Below, one piece after another: positions 1-8,435 of a stretch of DNA of 42,899 nt. The position numbers were made by a program, and so were the translations under genes. Under the pieces are notes generated by a model. That model saw only the letters and a program-made list of their open reading frames with translations, was not told where the DNA came from and did not search any database. This DNA is from Tissierellia bacterium (GTDB lineage Bacteria > Bacillota > Clostridia > Tissierellales > Peptoniphilaceae). How positions within the stretch are numbered: position 1 is the stretch's first letter; each line of letters opens with the position of its first letter. Where the stretch lies: NCBI GenBank assembly GCA_012520935.1, contig JAAYNG010000030.1, positions 1 through 42,899 on the forward strand. The letters run 5' to 3'.

Positions 1-30
1 ATAAAAAATACAAGGGTAAATTTTAAACAA

Positions 31-312
31 TTAAGATATCGGTATTATTCTAAAGCCTTTTGAGAAAAACTTATCGCTATATTCAATGTTTACTTCATGC
101 AATACTTCCGATACATAGCTATCAGCAAGAAAAGTAAAGCCGTCTACTTCAACAACTGTATCTTCTTTTTGTTTCTCGTCCCGAGAAAGACCAAATGATG
201 GTCCTCTTCAAGAAAAATTTTGTACCATTATCCTAAATGGTTTCGGATTACTATTGGAAGAAACAATGTTTTCAAGTTGATTTTTTGCAGATTTTTCTAA
301 ATTAATTTTCAT
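31..312 (-). CDS. HesB/IscA-like selenoprotein (UGA read as selenocysteine)
   Basis: Small HesB/IscA-like protein of 93 residues, of the type linked to iron-sulfur cluster or redox work. Read from the ATG at 312, which has a GGAGGG ribosome site 5-7 bases upstream, the frame is open to a TAA at 31-33 except for one TGA at 208-210, codon 35. The residues after it read RGPSFGLSRDE, which lines up with the family motif GCGGPSFGLALDE, so the TGA sits where the family has its conserved Cys. The reading frame continues with normal family sequence (VVEVDGFTFLAD) to a plausible C-terminus. A hairpin with the features of a bacterial SECIS follows the TGA. Sec-containing HesB-like proteins are a known group. 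A conventional gene caller would truncate or miss this gene. It is divergent from the aminotransferase at 497. The cellular role is not known from sequence. Confidence 0.9.
172..207 (-). promoter_or_regulatory. Bacterial SECIS-like hairpin
   Basis: Immediately downstream of the in-frame UGA the minus-strand RNA can form a perfect 7-bp stem, UUUCUCG/CGAGAAA (172-188), closed by a GGA triloop at 179-181. Twenty-six nucleotides separate the UGA from the loop. A short stem, a small loop with G in its first two positions and this spacing fit the published description of bacterial SECIS elements, which recruit SelB. A second, competing stem (GGACC/GGUCU) lies between the UGA and this hairpin. Confidence 0.8.
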
Positions 313-496
313 ATAAATCCCTCCTGCAATAAAATATACCCCCAATACATATAGTTAAACATATATATTTAAAAAACAATTAAATCAATAGATATATTTT
401 ATGCTAGGCTTTAAAATAGATAAAGAAATTACTTTAATAAATAGTTCTAAATTTTAAATATATATGATAGAATATAAGAAAAAGAGGAGGGATTTT
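313..496. promoter_or_regulatory. Divergent intergenic region with 15-bp inverted repeat
   Basis: This 184-bp AT-rich gap separates two divergent genes. A perfect 15-bp inverted repeat (360-374, CATATATATTTAAAA, and its complement at 452-466) frames 77 bases between the two start regions. No clean consensus promoter stands out on either strand because the whole stretch is A/T. The repeat could be an operator shared by the two genes, or a chance result of base composition. Confidence 0.35.
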
Positions 497-1738
497 ATGA
501 GTAAATCAATGGTAGGGTCACATGCAGTGTGGCCGCATGAAGATGACCCAATATTTGGACTTGCAAAAAGAGCTGGGGAAGCTAAGGAAAAATTTGGTAA
601 AGAAAAAGTTATTGATTCGACCTTGGGTTCTTTAGTGGATGATGATGGCAACCTTATATGTTTTGATTCTGTTTATGATGAGTTAAAGAATCTTCCTAAT
701 AGTGAAATAGCTGCTTATGCACAAGTAGCAGGACAAGGAGATTTTTTGGAATCTGTTATTGAGGTTTTGTTTAAAGAATATAAACCAGAAGGACACATCA
801 GAGCTGTTGCTACACCTGGTGGAACTGGTGCTGTAAGGCATGGTATTTGGAACTACACAGAGCCTGGCGATACTTTCATTGTAGGAGACTGGTATTGGAG
901 TCCTTATCAAACAATGGCAGATGAGTTTGAAAGGAAGCTGAAGATTTATCCTTTCTTTAATGAAAAAGGGGGGTATAATGTAGAAGCTTTTAAAGAAAAC
1001 TTTAATAGTATAATTGACAGCCAAAAAAGAGTACTAACTATATTCAATACTCCTGCCAATAACCCAACTGGATATAGTATTTCTGACGAGGAATGGGATG
1101 AAATTCTTGAAATAATTAAAGAAAAGGCAAAGGATAAGGAAAATAAGATAACAATATTACTTGATGTTGCTTATATTGACTATGCAGGCAATGACAGAAG
1201 GTCTTTCTTTAAAAAATTTGGAAACTTGCCTGATAATATATTTGTAATGATTGCGTTCTCCATGTCTAAGGGCTATACTATGTATGGTATGAGGTCGGGT
1301 GCAGCGATTGGTATATCGTCAAACGAGTCTATTGCAGATGAATTTTACTATTCACTATCCCATGCTAATAGGTCGAACTGGTCAAATGGCGTAAGGGGTG
1401 CTATGAAAGTACTTACTAACCTTTATAGGGACAAGGATAAGAAAGCAAAGTATGAAGCGGAATTAGAAAGCATTAGAAAATTATTGGTTGACAGGGCAAA
1501 GGCCTTTGTAGATGCTTCAAAGGAAGTGGGATTAGTAACTCTTCCATACAGGGATGGTTTTTTCGTAACAATTCCTTGCGAAAACTCTAAGGATGTGTCT
1601 GAAGAGCTTATTAAAGATAATTTATTTGCAGTTCCGTTAAAGAAGGGGCTTCGCTTTGCAGTTTGTGCTGTAAGCAAAGAAAAATGTGCAAAGTCACCAG
1701 CATTGATTAAGAAAGCTTTAGATAAGATTAACGGATAA
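497..1738 (+). CDS. Class I/II PLP-dependent aminotransferase
   Basis: Cytosolic fold-type I aminotransferase of 413 residues that moves amino groups between an amino acid and a 2-oxo acid using pyridoxal phosphate. The active-site pattern is visible: NNPTG around Asn188-189, the ring-nitrogen Asp in LLDVAYID (Asp223), the Schiff-base Lys in SMSKG (Lys258) and the phosphate-binding Arg in YGMRSG (Arg266). The chosen start is the ATG at 497 because GAGGAGGG lies just upstream; an ATG at 464 in the same frame has no ribosome site and adds a poor leader. The N-terminus (HAVWPHEDDPIFGLA) resembles clostridial aromatic/aspartate aminotransferase relatives, but the substrate cannot be read from sequence. 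It is single-gene, ending at a bidirectional terminator. Confidence 0.9.
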   Translation: MSKSMVGSHAVWPHEDDPIFGLAKRAGEAKEKFGKEKVIDSTLGSLVDDDGNLICFDSVYDELKNLPNSEIAAYAQVAGQGDFLESVIEVLFKEYKPEGHIRAVATPGGTGAVRHGIWNYTEPGDTFIVGDWYWSPYQTMADEFERKLKIYPFFNEKGGYNVEAFKENFNSIIDSQKRVLTIFNTPANNPTGYSISDEEWDEILEIIKEKAKDKENKITILLDVAYIDYAGNDRRSFFKKFGNLPDNIFVMIAFSMSKGYTMYGMRSGAAIGISSNESIADEFYYSLSHANRSNWSNGVRGAMKVLTNLYRDKDKKAKYEAELESIRKLLVDRAKAFVDASKEVGLVTLPYRDGFFVTIPCENSKDVSEELIKDNLFAVPLKKGLRFAVCAVSKEKCAKSPALIKKALDKING

Positions 1739-1744
1739 AATGCG

Positions 1745-1774
1745 AAACGGGTGGAAATTTCCCACCCGTTTTTA
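1745..1774. terminator. Bidirectional terminator between convergent genes
   Basis: A 10-bp stem (AAACGGGTGG, 1745-1754, with CCACCCGTTT, 1762-1771) and a 7-base loop is followed by T's on the plus strand and preceded by A's. It can end both the aminotransferase transcript and the minus-strand EF-G-like transcript whose stop is at 1780. Confidence 0.9.
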
Positions 1775-1779
1775 ATTCA

Positions 1780-3837
1780 TTATTCTTCTTCTTTTGATTC
1801 AGCTATTATTTTCTCTGCTATATTTGAAGGAACTTCTTCATATCTTACGAATTCCATTGTGAAGCTTCCCCTTGCTTGGGTCATAGCCCTAAGGTCTATT
1901 GCGTATTCAAACATTTCTGAATGAGGAGCTTCTGCTAAAACTTTTTGTGATCCATCTGCCTGTTGTTCCATTCCAAGAATTTTACCTCTTCTTTTATTCA
2001 TGTCTCCCATTACATCGCCTAGATAGTCTTCTGGAATAGAGATAGTATATTGCATTACAGGCTCTAATAGTATAGGCTTAGCTTCTTCCATACCTTTTTT
2101 AAAGGCAAGGGAGGCAGCAATTTTGAATGCAGTCTCGTTAGAGTCAACGGCATGGTATGATCCATCATAAAGTGTTGCTTTAATATTAACTACAGGGTAT
2201 CCTGCAAGTACACCATGTTGTAGACATTCTTGTAAGCCTTTTTCAACTGCAGGAAAGTAGTTTCTTGGAACAGCTCCACCAAAGACTTCCTCATTAAATA
2301 CGAATAAATCTTCACAAGGCTCAAATCTTATATGAACATCACCGTATTGTCCAGCACCACCGGATTGTTTCTTGTGTTTTCCTTGAACATCAGATTTACC
2401 TTTAATTGTTTCTCTATATGCAATCTTTGGATTTCTTAAGTCTACATCAACACCAAAGTCACTCTTCAATTTATTAACAATTACAGATAATTGCATATTG
2501 CCTTGTCCGCCAATAAGCAATTCTTTAGTTTCGCTATTCCTTTCTACTATTAGGGTAGGGTCTTCTTCTGTCAACCTATTAAGTGCCATACCAATTTTTT
2601 CGTCATCGCCCTTATTTTTTGGATAAACAGCCATAAACAATGAAGCTGGTGGATATTCTATAGGTTCAAACATAATAGGTACAGCTTTAGTAGAAAGGGT
2701 ATCACCTGTTTTAGTAAAGTCTAGTTTTGAAGTCGCACCTATGTCTCCAGCACAAATTTCTGTAGCTTCTATTTGTGTTTTTCCTCTAGGGAAGAATAAA
2801 CTTCCTAATCTTTCTGTCTTATCCCTATTTGGATTATATATTTCTGTATCCTTTGTTATCTTACCAGACACGACTCTAAATAGAGACAGTTTTCCAACAA
2901 ATGGGTCAACAACTGTTTTAAATACTAGTGCTGAAAAAGCTGGCTCCTTGAAGGATACTTCAATTTCTTTATCATTTTTAGTTGCAGCTGCAGGGTCTGC
3001 TGTTATTGGAGAAGGGAAGTATTTAGAAACTACTTCCAAAATCATATCTACACCAATGCATTCGTCAGCAGCACCAACAATTAAAGGAGCAAGACTTGAA
3101 TCCCTTACAGCATTTCTCATTCCTAGTTTAATTTCTTCAGTAGTAAACTTTTCACCGGAGAAGTATTTTTCCATTAAGTCTTCGTCTGATTCAGCAACCA
3201 TTTCCATCAATGCTTCTCTAATCTCTTCAACTTGTTCTTTTTGATCTTCTGGCACAGGTACTTCAGCCTTCTTTAGTCCATCATATTTGAAAGCTGCTTC
3301 ATCTAATACATCTATGTATCCGACAAATTTTCCTGCTTCAAAAAGTGGTAGAGCTACTGGTATAACCTTATTTCCAAGTTCTGTTTTTAACTCTTCTAAT
3401 ACCTTATTAAAGTCTATGTCTTCCTTGTTTAGCTTATTTAAAAATACATACCTTGGAGTATTGTATTTTTCTAGATTTTTCCAGGCTTTTTCTGTACCTA
3501 CTTCTACTCCTGCTGAAGCATCCACAACAAGTATTGAACCTTCACTTGCTCTTTTTGCTCCATACATTTCACCATAAAAGTCAAAATAACCAGGAGTGTC
3601 TAAAAAGTTAAATTTATAATCTCCCCATTCCACAGGAACAACAGCAGTTCCTAAGGATATACCCCTAGCAATTTCTTCCTTATTAAAGTCAGAAACAGTG
3701 TTTCCATCTTCTACTCTTCCCATTCTTTTAGTAACACCTGTTTGATAAAGAAAAGCCTCTGTTAAAGTTGTTTTACCACTACTTGAATGTCCTAGTAATG
3801 CAACATTTCTAATCTTTCTTGCTTCGTAATTCTTCAT
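1780..3837 (-). CDS. Elongation factor G-like GTPase (FusA2 type)
   Basis: EF-G paralog of 685 residues, slightly shorter than the usual ~690, with the full order of GTPase domain, beta-barrel domain II and domains III-V (domain IV around QGKHKKQSGGAGQYGDV). The P-loop GHSSSGKTT is at 16-24. Two GTPase motifs are unusual: the G3 box reads DTPGY (80-84), with Tyr where canonical EF-G has His, and the G4 box reads NKLN (134-137), with Asn where the guanine-selecting Asp is expected. DTPGY is known in the FusA2-like branch, so this is probably not the main translocase. Start ATG at 3837 follows AGGAGG. It has its own extended -10 promoter, so it is transcribed apart from the lipoprotein upstream. 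The function of this paralog is not established. Confidence 0.88.
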   Translation of the reverse strand: MKNYEARKIRNVALLGHSSSGKTTLTEAFLYQTGVTKRMGRVEDGNTVSDFNKEEIARGISLGTAVVPVEWGDYKFNFLDTPGYFDFYGEMYGAKRASEGSILVVDASAGVEVGTEKAWKNLEKYNTPRYVFLNKLNKEDIDFNKVLEELKTELGNKVIPVALPLFEAGKFVGYIDVLDEAAFKYDGLKKAEVPVPEDQKEQVEEIREALMEMVAESDEDLMEKYFSGEKFTTEEIKLGMRNAVRDSSLAPLIVGAADECIGVDMILEVVSKYFPSPITADPAAATKNDKEIEVSFKEPAFSALVFKTVVDPFVGKLSLFRVVSGKITKDTEIYNPNRDKTERLGSLFFPRGKTQIEATEICAGDIGATSKLDFTKTGDTLSTKAVPIMFEPIEYPPASLFMAVYPKNKGDDEKIGMALNRLTEEDPTLIVERNSETKELLIGGQGNMQLSVIVNKLKSDFGVDVDLRNPKIAYRETIKGKSDVQGKHKKQSGGAGQYGDVHIRFEPCEDLFVFNEEVFGGAVPRNYFPAVEKGLQECLQHGVLAGYPVVNIKATLYDGSYHAVDSNETAFKIAASLAFKKGMEEAKPILLEPVMQYTISIPEDYLGDVMGDMNKRRGKILGMEQQADGSQKVLAEAPHSEMFEYAIDLRAMTQARGSFTMEFVRYEEVPSNIAEKIIAESKEEE

Positions 3838-3883
3838 CCTTATCCTCCTATTCTTTTATGAAATTAATTAAAGTCTTTAAAAA

Positions 3884-3892
3884 ATTATATCA
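3884..3892 (-). promoter_or_regulatory. Extended -10 promoter for the EF-G-like gene
   Basis: On the minus strand TGATATAAT (3892 to 3884) matches an extended -10 element; no good -35 box is seen 17 bases upstream. It lies 47 bases before the start codon at 3837. Confidence 0.6.
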
Positions 3893-3913
3893 CAAAAACT
3901 TACAATATAGTAG

Positions 3914-4681
3914 TTATTTTTCACTTGATTTAGGATCAACATATAATATAAAGTTCCACCATTTTTTTAAAGCAGTGTCTACATCGCTTTCTGAATAAAG
4001 CCTATCCTTCCCCATAGGCTTACCGTCTTGATAAGCTAGTCCATGATTATTAGGGTCATATACCTCCCAATAAAGTTGGTCATTTAAGTATTGGTAGCCT
4101 TTTACAACAATAAAATGACCTCCTGTATATTCATAAAATCTTCCAGTCTTATACTTTGAAAAAGGATCATATGTTATATAAGTGGAGTCAATGCAAAGAA
4201 TCCCTACTTTACCACTATCAATTTCTTTTTTCAAGTCTTCAGGCTTCTTGTAAAGTTTTTCCTCATAAGGGATATCGTTGGCCTTAAAATAGGCTTCAAT
4301 TGTTGTTGTTGACCACCAACCCCAGTTTTCTGGAAATTCCTCCCTTGCCTTTTCAGCAGTCATTTCTGTAGATTCATCATACCACTTGTGAACCATTACT
4401 GCAGATGAAGGACCGCAGTTATTACTTGATGCTTTTCCAGTTTTTCCTTGGTCTATAAACCAATCGTAGTCCCTATTATTACTTTTTCCTTCTCTTGGAA
4501 GTCCAACATCATTATTTTCTTTTTCTTCAGTATCTAATTCAATATTTTTTTCTGTGTCTTTTGTGTCAATTACCTCTTCAAAAGATATAACTTGATTTTC
4601 TATAATTTCAGTTGTTTTGTCATCACCACAGGCTGTAAAAATAAAAACAAATAATAGAAATATAATAAAATTTTTTTTCAT
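3914..4681 (-). CDS. C39-like papain-fold peptidase lipoprotein
   Basis: Exported lipoprotein of 255 residues with a papain-like C39_2-type peptidase domain. A lipoprotein signal ends in FTAC (lipid-modified Cys18), followed by an acidic, Glu/Thr-rich linker to about residue 65. The catalytic pattern is visible: NCGPSS with nucleophile Cys89, GGHFIVVKG with His189, and DPNNHG with Asp209. Such proteins are membrane-anchored on the outer face of Gram-positive cells; the substrate is unknown. It is encoded 26 bases downstream of the TtcA-like gene on the same strand, with AAGGAG before the ATG, so the two probably share a transcript, although no functional link is obvious. All three catalytic residues are present, so it is likely active. 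Confidence 0.85.
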   Translation of the reverse strand: MKKNFIIFLLFVFIFTACGDDKTTEIIENQVISFEEVIDTKDTEKNIELDTEEKENNDVGLPREGKSNNRDYDWFIDQGKTGKASSNNCGPSSAVMVHKWYDESTEMTAEKAREEFPENWGWWSTTTIEAYFKANDIPYEEKLYKKPEDLKKEIDSGKVGILCIDSTYITYDPFSKYKTGRFYEYTGGHFIVVKGYQYLNDQLYWEVYDPNNHGLAYQDGKPMGKDRLYSESDVDTALKKWWNFILYVDPKSSEK

Positions 4682-4707
4682 AATAGGCTCCTTATTTTTA
4701 AAAACAA

Positions 4708-5514
4708 TTAATATCCACCAGGGAATAAGTGTTTTCCATTTTTATCTTTATATCCTAAAATCATATCTATTGAAACATTCTCCGTTGCTCTAAAAATATT
4801 TATATCGGCATTAGCATACTTACCAGATAGATCTTTAATCAATTCCTTCATATCATTTCTTTTCGAACCAATCTTACCTGCCTCTACTTCGCAGGCACAG
4901 TCAATGGGTTTTAAGCCGGTGAAATTTACAAACCTAATGATATCTTTCTCCCTAATAAGATAAAGAGGCCTGATGAGTTCCATATTTTCAAAGTTATCAG
5001 CCCTTAGTTTGGGCATCATTGTTTTAAAAGACCCAGCCATAAGGAGGTTGAGCATAACAGTTTCAATTACATCATCAAAGTGATGTCCAAGGGCCAGTTT
5101 GTTACAGCCAAGGTCACTTGCTTTTTGGTAAAGTGCACCTCTTCTCATCCTAGCACATAGGTAGCAGGGATTTTCGCCTCCTGTCATAAACTTTGCAACT
5201 TTAAAGACATCTGTTTCGAATATCTCTACAGGTATATCAAGAAATGAGTATAGGTCTTCGATTTTTCTTCTTGTATCCTTGCTAAAGCCTGGGTCCATGG
5301 AAATATATCTTACTTCGAAATTTTTAATCCCATGCCTTGATAGTAATTGAAATAGCTTTGCCATCAGAATGGAGTCCTTGCCCCCAGATATAGCAATAGC
5401 AATTTTATCCCCATCCTCTATTAATTGATATTCTTTAATGGCCTTTATAAATCTTGATTTAATTTCTTTTCTATAGGTTTTGATAATGGATCTTTCTATA
5501 TCTACCTTATTCAT
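4708..5514 (-). CDS. ttcA: TtcA-family tRNA 2-thiocytidine synthase (PP-loop ATPase)
   Basis: PP-loop ATPase of 268 residues that in the TtcA family adenylates tRNA cytidine 32 and inserts sulfur with an oxygen-sensitive iron-sulfur cluster. Visible motifs are SGGKDS (43-48), CYLC (Cys117, Cys120) followed by ARMRRGALY, GHHFDDVIET (143-152) and a second cysteine group DCAC (Cys206, Cys208), all in the TtcA order. It is about 40 residues shorter than the Escherichia coli protein. The start at 5514 has AGGGTGA upstream. A promoter with good spacing lies before it, divergent from dnaJ. Other TtcA/TtuA-like thiolases acting at another base remain possible. Confidence 0.8.
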   Translation of the reverse strand: MNKVDIERSIIKTYRKEIKSRFIKAIKEYQLIEDGDKIAIAISGGKDSILMAKLFQLLSRHGIKNFEVRYISMDPGFSKDTRRKIEDLYSFLDIPVEIFETDVFKVAKFMTGGENPCYLCARMRRGALYQKASDLGCNKLALGHHFDDVIETVMLNLLMAGSFKTMMPKLRADNFENMELIRPLYLIREKDIIRFVNFTGLKPIDCACEVEAGKIGSKRNDMKELIKDLSGKYANADINIFRATENVSIDMILGYKDKNGKHLFPGGY

Positions 5515-5529
5515 TTTGTCACCCTAGCC

Positions 5530-5558
5530 ATTTTAACACAAAAGACACTTCAATACAA
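5530..5558 (-). promoter_or_regulatory. Promoter for the ttcA-like gene
   Basis: Minus-strand TTGTAT (5558 to 5553), a 17-base spacer and TAAAAT (5535 to 5530) with TGT just before it form a sigma-A type promoter 15 bases upstream of the ttcA-like start. Confidence 0.65.
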
Positions 5559-5607
5559 CAAGGTTTTAGAAGAGCTAGGTTTATTTGAATATATTGAGTT
5601 AAAAAGA

Positions 5608-5635
5608 TTGCTTAAAATAGTTTTTTTGTTATAAT
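5608..5635 (+). promoter_or_regulatory. Promoter for dnaJ
   Basis: TTGCTT (5608-5613), a 16-base spacer and TATAAT (5630-5635) form a good sigma-A promoter 21 bases before the dnaJ start. No CIRCE-type inverted repeat was seen here. Confidence 0.75.
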
Positions 5636-5656
5636 ATTTCTTTAGGAGATGGTTAT

Positions 5657-6799
5657 ATGTCAAAAAGAGATTATTATGAAGTACTTGAGGTTGGAAAAAG
5701 TGCCACAATTGATGAAATCAAATCTGCTTACAGAATACTGGCAAAAAAATATCATCCGGACTTGAATCCAGATGATAAAGAAGCTGAATCAAAATTTAAA
5801 GAAGCTACAGAGGCTTATGAAGTTTTATCTGATGAAGAAAAAAGAAAAAGATATGATACTTATGGGCACTCTGCATTTTCTACTGAAGACTTTTCTGGTT
5901 TTGGAGGCTTTGGTGGTTTCGGTGGCTTTGGTATCGACTTTGATGACTTATTTGGAGACTTGTTTGGTGGAGGGTCCCAATCTAGGAGGAGGAATGTTCC
6001 TAGAAAAGGTAGGGATGTATCAGGTGTCTTAGACCTTGATTTTAAAGAGGCAGTATTTGGAGTAGAAAAAGAATTAAAATATAAAAACAGGACAGAGTGT
6101 AATGATTGCAAGGGGACAGGGGCAGAAAATGGAACAGAAATAGAAACATGTCCTATTTGTAAGGGGAGTGGGTATGTTACACAAACCCAGTCAACCTTAT
6201 TTGGTCAATTTGCATCAAAGACGGCTTGTAGAAATTGTCAAGGAACTGGAAAAGTTATTAAGAAGGCTTGTTCTACTTGTAAGGGTCAAGGAATAATTGA
6301 AAATGAAAAGACTATAAAAATTAGAGTTCCGGCAGGTGTTAATGATGACACTATAATACAAATGGGAGGACTTGGCGACTCCGGAATTAATGGAGGACCT
6401 CCAGGGGACTTATTGGTACATTTAAGAATAAAGAAGGATGAAAATATAAAAAGAGAGGGTTTTAACCTATATAGGGATATAAAGATTAGCTTTCCTCAAG
6501 CTTGTCTTGGTGCAGAAATAGAGGTAGAAACCCTTGATTCAGTTGAAAGTTATTCTATTCCAAAGGGGACTCAATCTGAAACAATTTTTAAACTTAAAGG
6601 GAAGGGAGTACCTATTTTGAAAAGGGAAGGCAGAGGAGACTTTTTCTTTAAGGTAAGGGTTGATGTTCCAGAAAAGCTTACAGACAGGCAGAAAGAACTT
6701 TTAAGAGAATTTGCTGAAGAAGAAAACCAAACTGTAAAAGAGTCAAAAAAAGGATTCTTTGATAAGGCTAAGGATTTTATAGAAGGTCTTGGTGATTAG
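5657..6799 (+). CDS. dnaJ: Molecular chaperone DnaJ
   Basis: Type I Hsp40 co-chaperone of 380 residues that stimulates the DnaK ATPase and delivers unfolded clients. Domains in order: J domain with HPD in [10 protein letters not shown] (near residue 35), a Gly/Phe-rich stretch ([12 protein letters not shown]) around 80-93, four CxxCxGxG zinc repeats ([32 protein letters not shown]) and two C-terminal beta domains. Length is normal. AGGAGA precedes the ATG. Unlike the common hrcA-grpE-dnaK-dnaJ order, the genes upstream here are on the other strand and unrelated, so dnaJ has its own promoter and leads the prmA-rsmE-mtaB transcript. The prmA ATG follows its TAG directly. Confidence 0.97.
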   Translation: MSKRDYYEVLEVGKSATIDEIKSAYRILAKKYHPDLNPDDKEAESKFKEATEAYEVLSDEEKRKRYDTYGHSAFSTEDFSGFGGFGGFGGFGIDFDDLFGDLFGGGSQSRRRNVPRKGRDVSGVLDLDFKEAVFGVEKELKYKNRTECNDCKGTGAENGTEIETCPICKGSGYVTQTQSTLFGQFASKTACRNCQGTGKVIKKACSTCKGQGIIENEKTIKIRVPAGVNDDTIIQMGGLGDSGINGGPPGDLLVHLRIKKDENIKREGFNLYRDIKISFPQACLGAEIEVETLDSVESYSIPKGTQSETIFKLKGKGVPILKREGRGDFFFKVRVDVPEKLTDRQKELLREFAEEENQTVKESKKGFFDKAKDFIEGLGD

Positions 6800-7711
6800 A
6801 TGAAATGGAAAAGAATTGAAGTTGTTTCTAATAAAGACTTTACTGACATAATTTCCTTGATATTTTATAATAATGATGCAAGTGGTTTGGAGATAATTGA
6901 CCCCAGCGATATAGACATAATAAAAAATGACGAGGAGAGTTGGGCAGTCTTTGATAGGAGTGAATTCCCTGATTCAGATGAGGTTAGAATAAGGGCTTAT
7001 TTTGAAGATTCAATTGCTGATAGGATAATTGAAAATATAAAAAGAGATTTAAGAGAGAATAGGTCTATTGGACAATATTCTGTTAATGTTGAGGAAATTG
7101 ATGATGAAGACTTTGCCAATAATTGGAAGGCTTTTTATAAGCCAATAAGTGTTGGGGAAAAGCTTTTAATATGTCCTGAATGGGAAAAAGTTGAGCCTAG
7201 TGATAGAATTGTAATAAAAATTGACCCGGGTATGGCATTTGGTACAGGTGACCATGAAACTACAAAACTTAGTTTGCAAGCTATGGAAAGGTATGTTAAG
7301 CCTAATATGACTGTGTTTGACATAGGAACGGGTAGTGGAATCCTTGCTGTGGCTGCAAAACGTTTGGGTGCAAAAGAGGTTATAGCTACTGATATAGACA
7401 GTCTTGCTATAAAGGCTAGCAGTGAAAATGCTAAGCTGAATAATGTTGAATTTGAAGTTAGGGAAGGTAACTTACTTGATGTTGTGGAAGAAAAGGCTGA
7501 TTTAATTGTATCTAATATAATTGCTGAAATTTTAGTTAAGATGATTCCAGATATGTTTACAAGGCTGAATAAAGATGGTTTATTTATTGCTTCAGGTGTA
7601 ATAGACGAACGAATGAGCATGATGAAAGATGCCTTGGGCAATTTTGAAATACTGGAGATAATAAGAGAGAATGGCTGGAATGCTATTATATCGAGAGTGA
7701 AAGATGAATAG
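6800..7711 (+). CDS. prmA: Ribosomal protein L11 methyltransferase
   Basis: SAM-dependent methyltransferase of 303 residues that trimethylates ribosomal protein L11. The N-terminal substrate-recognition part leads to the family signature DPGMAFGTGDHETT (about 143-156) and the SAM-binding motif VFDIGTGSGILAV, with the catalytic-region SNIIAEIL further on, as in PrmA. The ATG directly abuts the dnaJ stop and the end overlaps rsmE by 8 bases, so translation is probably coupled. The dnaJ-prmA-rsmE-mtaB order is shared by many Firmicutes. Confidence 0.95.
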   Translation: MKWKRIEVVSNKDFTDIISLIFYNNDASGLEIIDPSDIDIIKNDEESWAVFDRSEFPDSDEVRIRAYFEDSIADRIIENIKRDLRENRSIGQYSVNVEEIDDEDFANNWKAFYKPISVGEKLLICPEWEKVEPSDRIVIKIDPGMAFGTGDHETTKLSLQAMERYVKPNMTVFDIGTGSGILAVAAKRLGAKEVIATDIDSLAIKASSENAKLNNVEFEVREGNLLDVVEEKADLIVSNIIAEILVKMIPDMFTRLNKDGLFIASGVIDERMSMMKDALGNFEILEIIRENGWNAIISRVKDE

Positions 7712-8435
7712 GTTTTTTATAGATGATGAAATAAAAATTGGAGAAGAATTTGAAATTAGCGGGGATGATGGTAGGCACATCACCCGCTCTTTGCGTATAA
7801 AAAAGGGTGAATTAATTGAGGGAGTAGCTTTTGGAAAAGCTTATTTATCTGAAGTAATAGATGTTAATAGGGAGGATAATACTGTTATTGCAAAGGCTAT
7901 AGAACCAATAAAAACTAATGAGCCAATGACATCCATACGACTATTTCAAGGACTGACAAAGTCTAAAGAAGATTTTATTATTCAAAAAGGGACAGAAGTG
8001 GGTATTTCTGATTTTTTTCCTATAGAATTTATAAGGTCAGTTTCTAAAATTAAAGGCAAGCAAGATAATAAGATGGAGAGGTGGCAAAAAATTGCTAGGG
8101 AGTCTGCCATGCAGTCTAAAAGGGATATTATTCCAAGAGTTCATTATCCAAAAAAATTAATAGATATCAAGGATTCATTGGAAGGTTTATCTATAGTACT
8201 GTATGAGGAAGAATTATCTTTTTCCTTAAAGGATTGTCTTAAGAAAATCGGGGAATGTAAAATAGTTAACATTTTTGTAGGACCTGAAGGAGGCTTCGAT
8301 AGTTCTGAAATAAAATTTTTAATAGAAATTGGAGTACATTCTGTTTCTCTAGGTAGGAGGATTTTGAGGACAGAAACGGCAGGTCTTGTTGCATCATCAA
8401 TAGTTTTATATGAATATGGGGATATGGAAATATGA
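7704..8435 (+). CDS. rsmE: 16S rRNA m3U1498 methyltransferase
   Basis: SPOUT-class methyltransferase of 243 residues that methylates U1498 of 16S rRNA. An N-terminal PUA-like part (GRHITRSLRIKKGE) is followed by the knotted SAM-binding domain with FVGPEGGFDSSE and the C-terminal SLGRRILRTETA signature. Length matches the family. The start overlaps prmA by 8 bases and the stop overlaps mtaB by 4 (ATGA), consistent with a tightly packed operon. Confidence 0.95.
   Translation: MNRFFIDDEIKIGEEFEISGDDGRHITRSLRIKKGELIEGVAFGKAYLSEVIDVNREDNTVIAKAIEPIKTNEPMTSIRLFQGLTKSKEDFIIQKGTEVGISDFFPIEFIRSVSKIKGKQDNKMERWQKIARESAMQSKRDIIPRVHYPKKLIDIKDSLEGLSIVLYEEELSFSLKDCLKKIGECKIVNIFVGPEGGFDSSEIKFLIEIGVHSVSLGRRILRTETAGLVASSIVLYEYGDMEI

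Noticed and set aside
31-312. HesB-like gene as a pseudogene broken by a nonsense codon
   Set aside because: Only one stop, a UGA, lies exactly at the conserved Cys position, sequence conservation continues after it, and a SECIS-like hairpin follows.
2741-3244. A 167-codon plus-strand frame inside the EF-G-like gene
   Set aside because: It is antisense to a clearly conserved gene, without ribosome site or family motifs.
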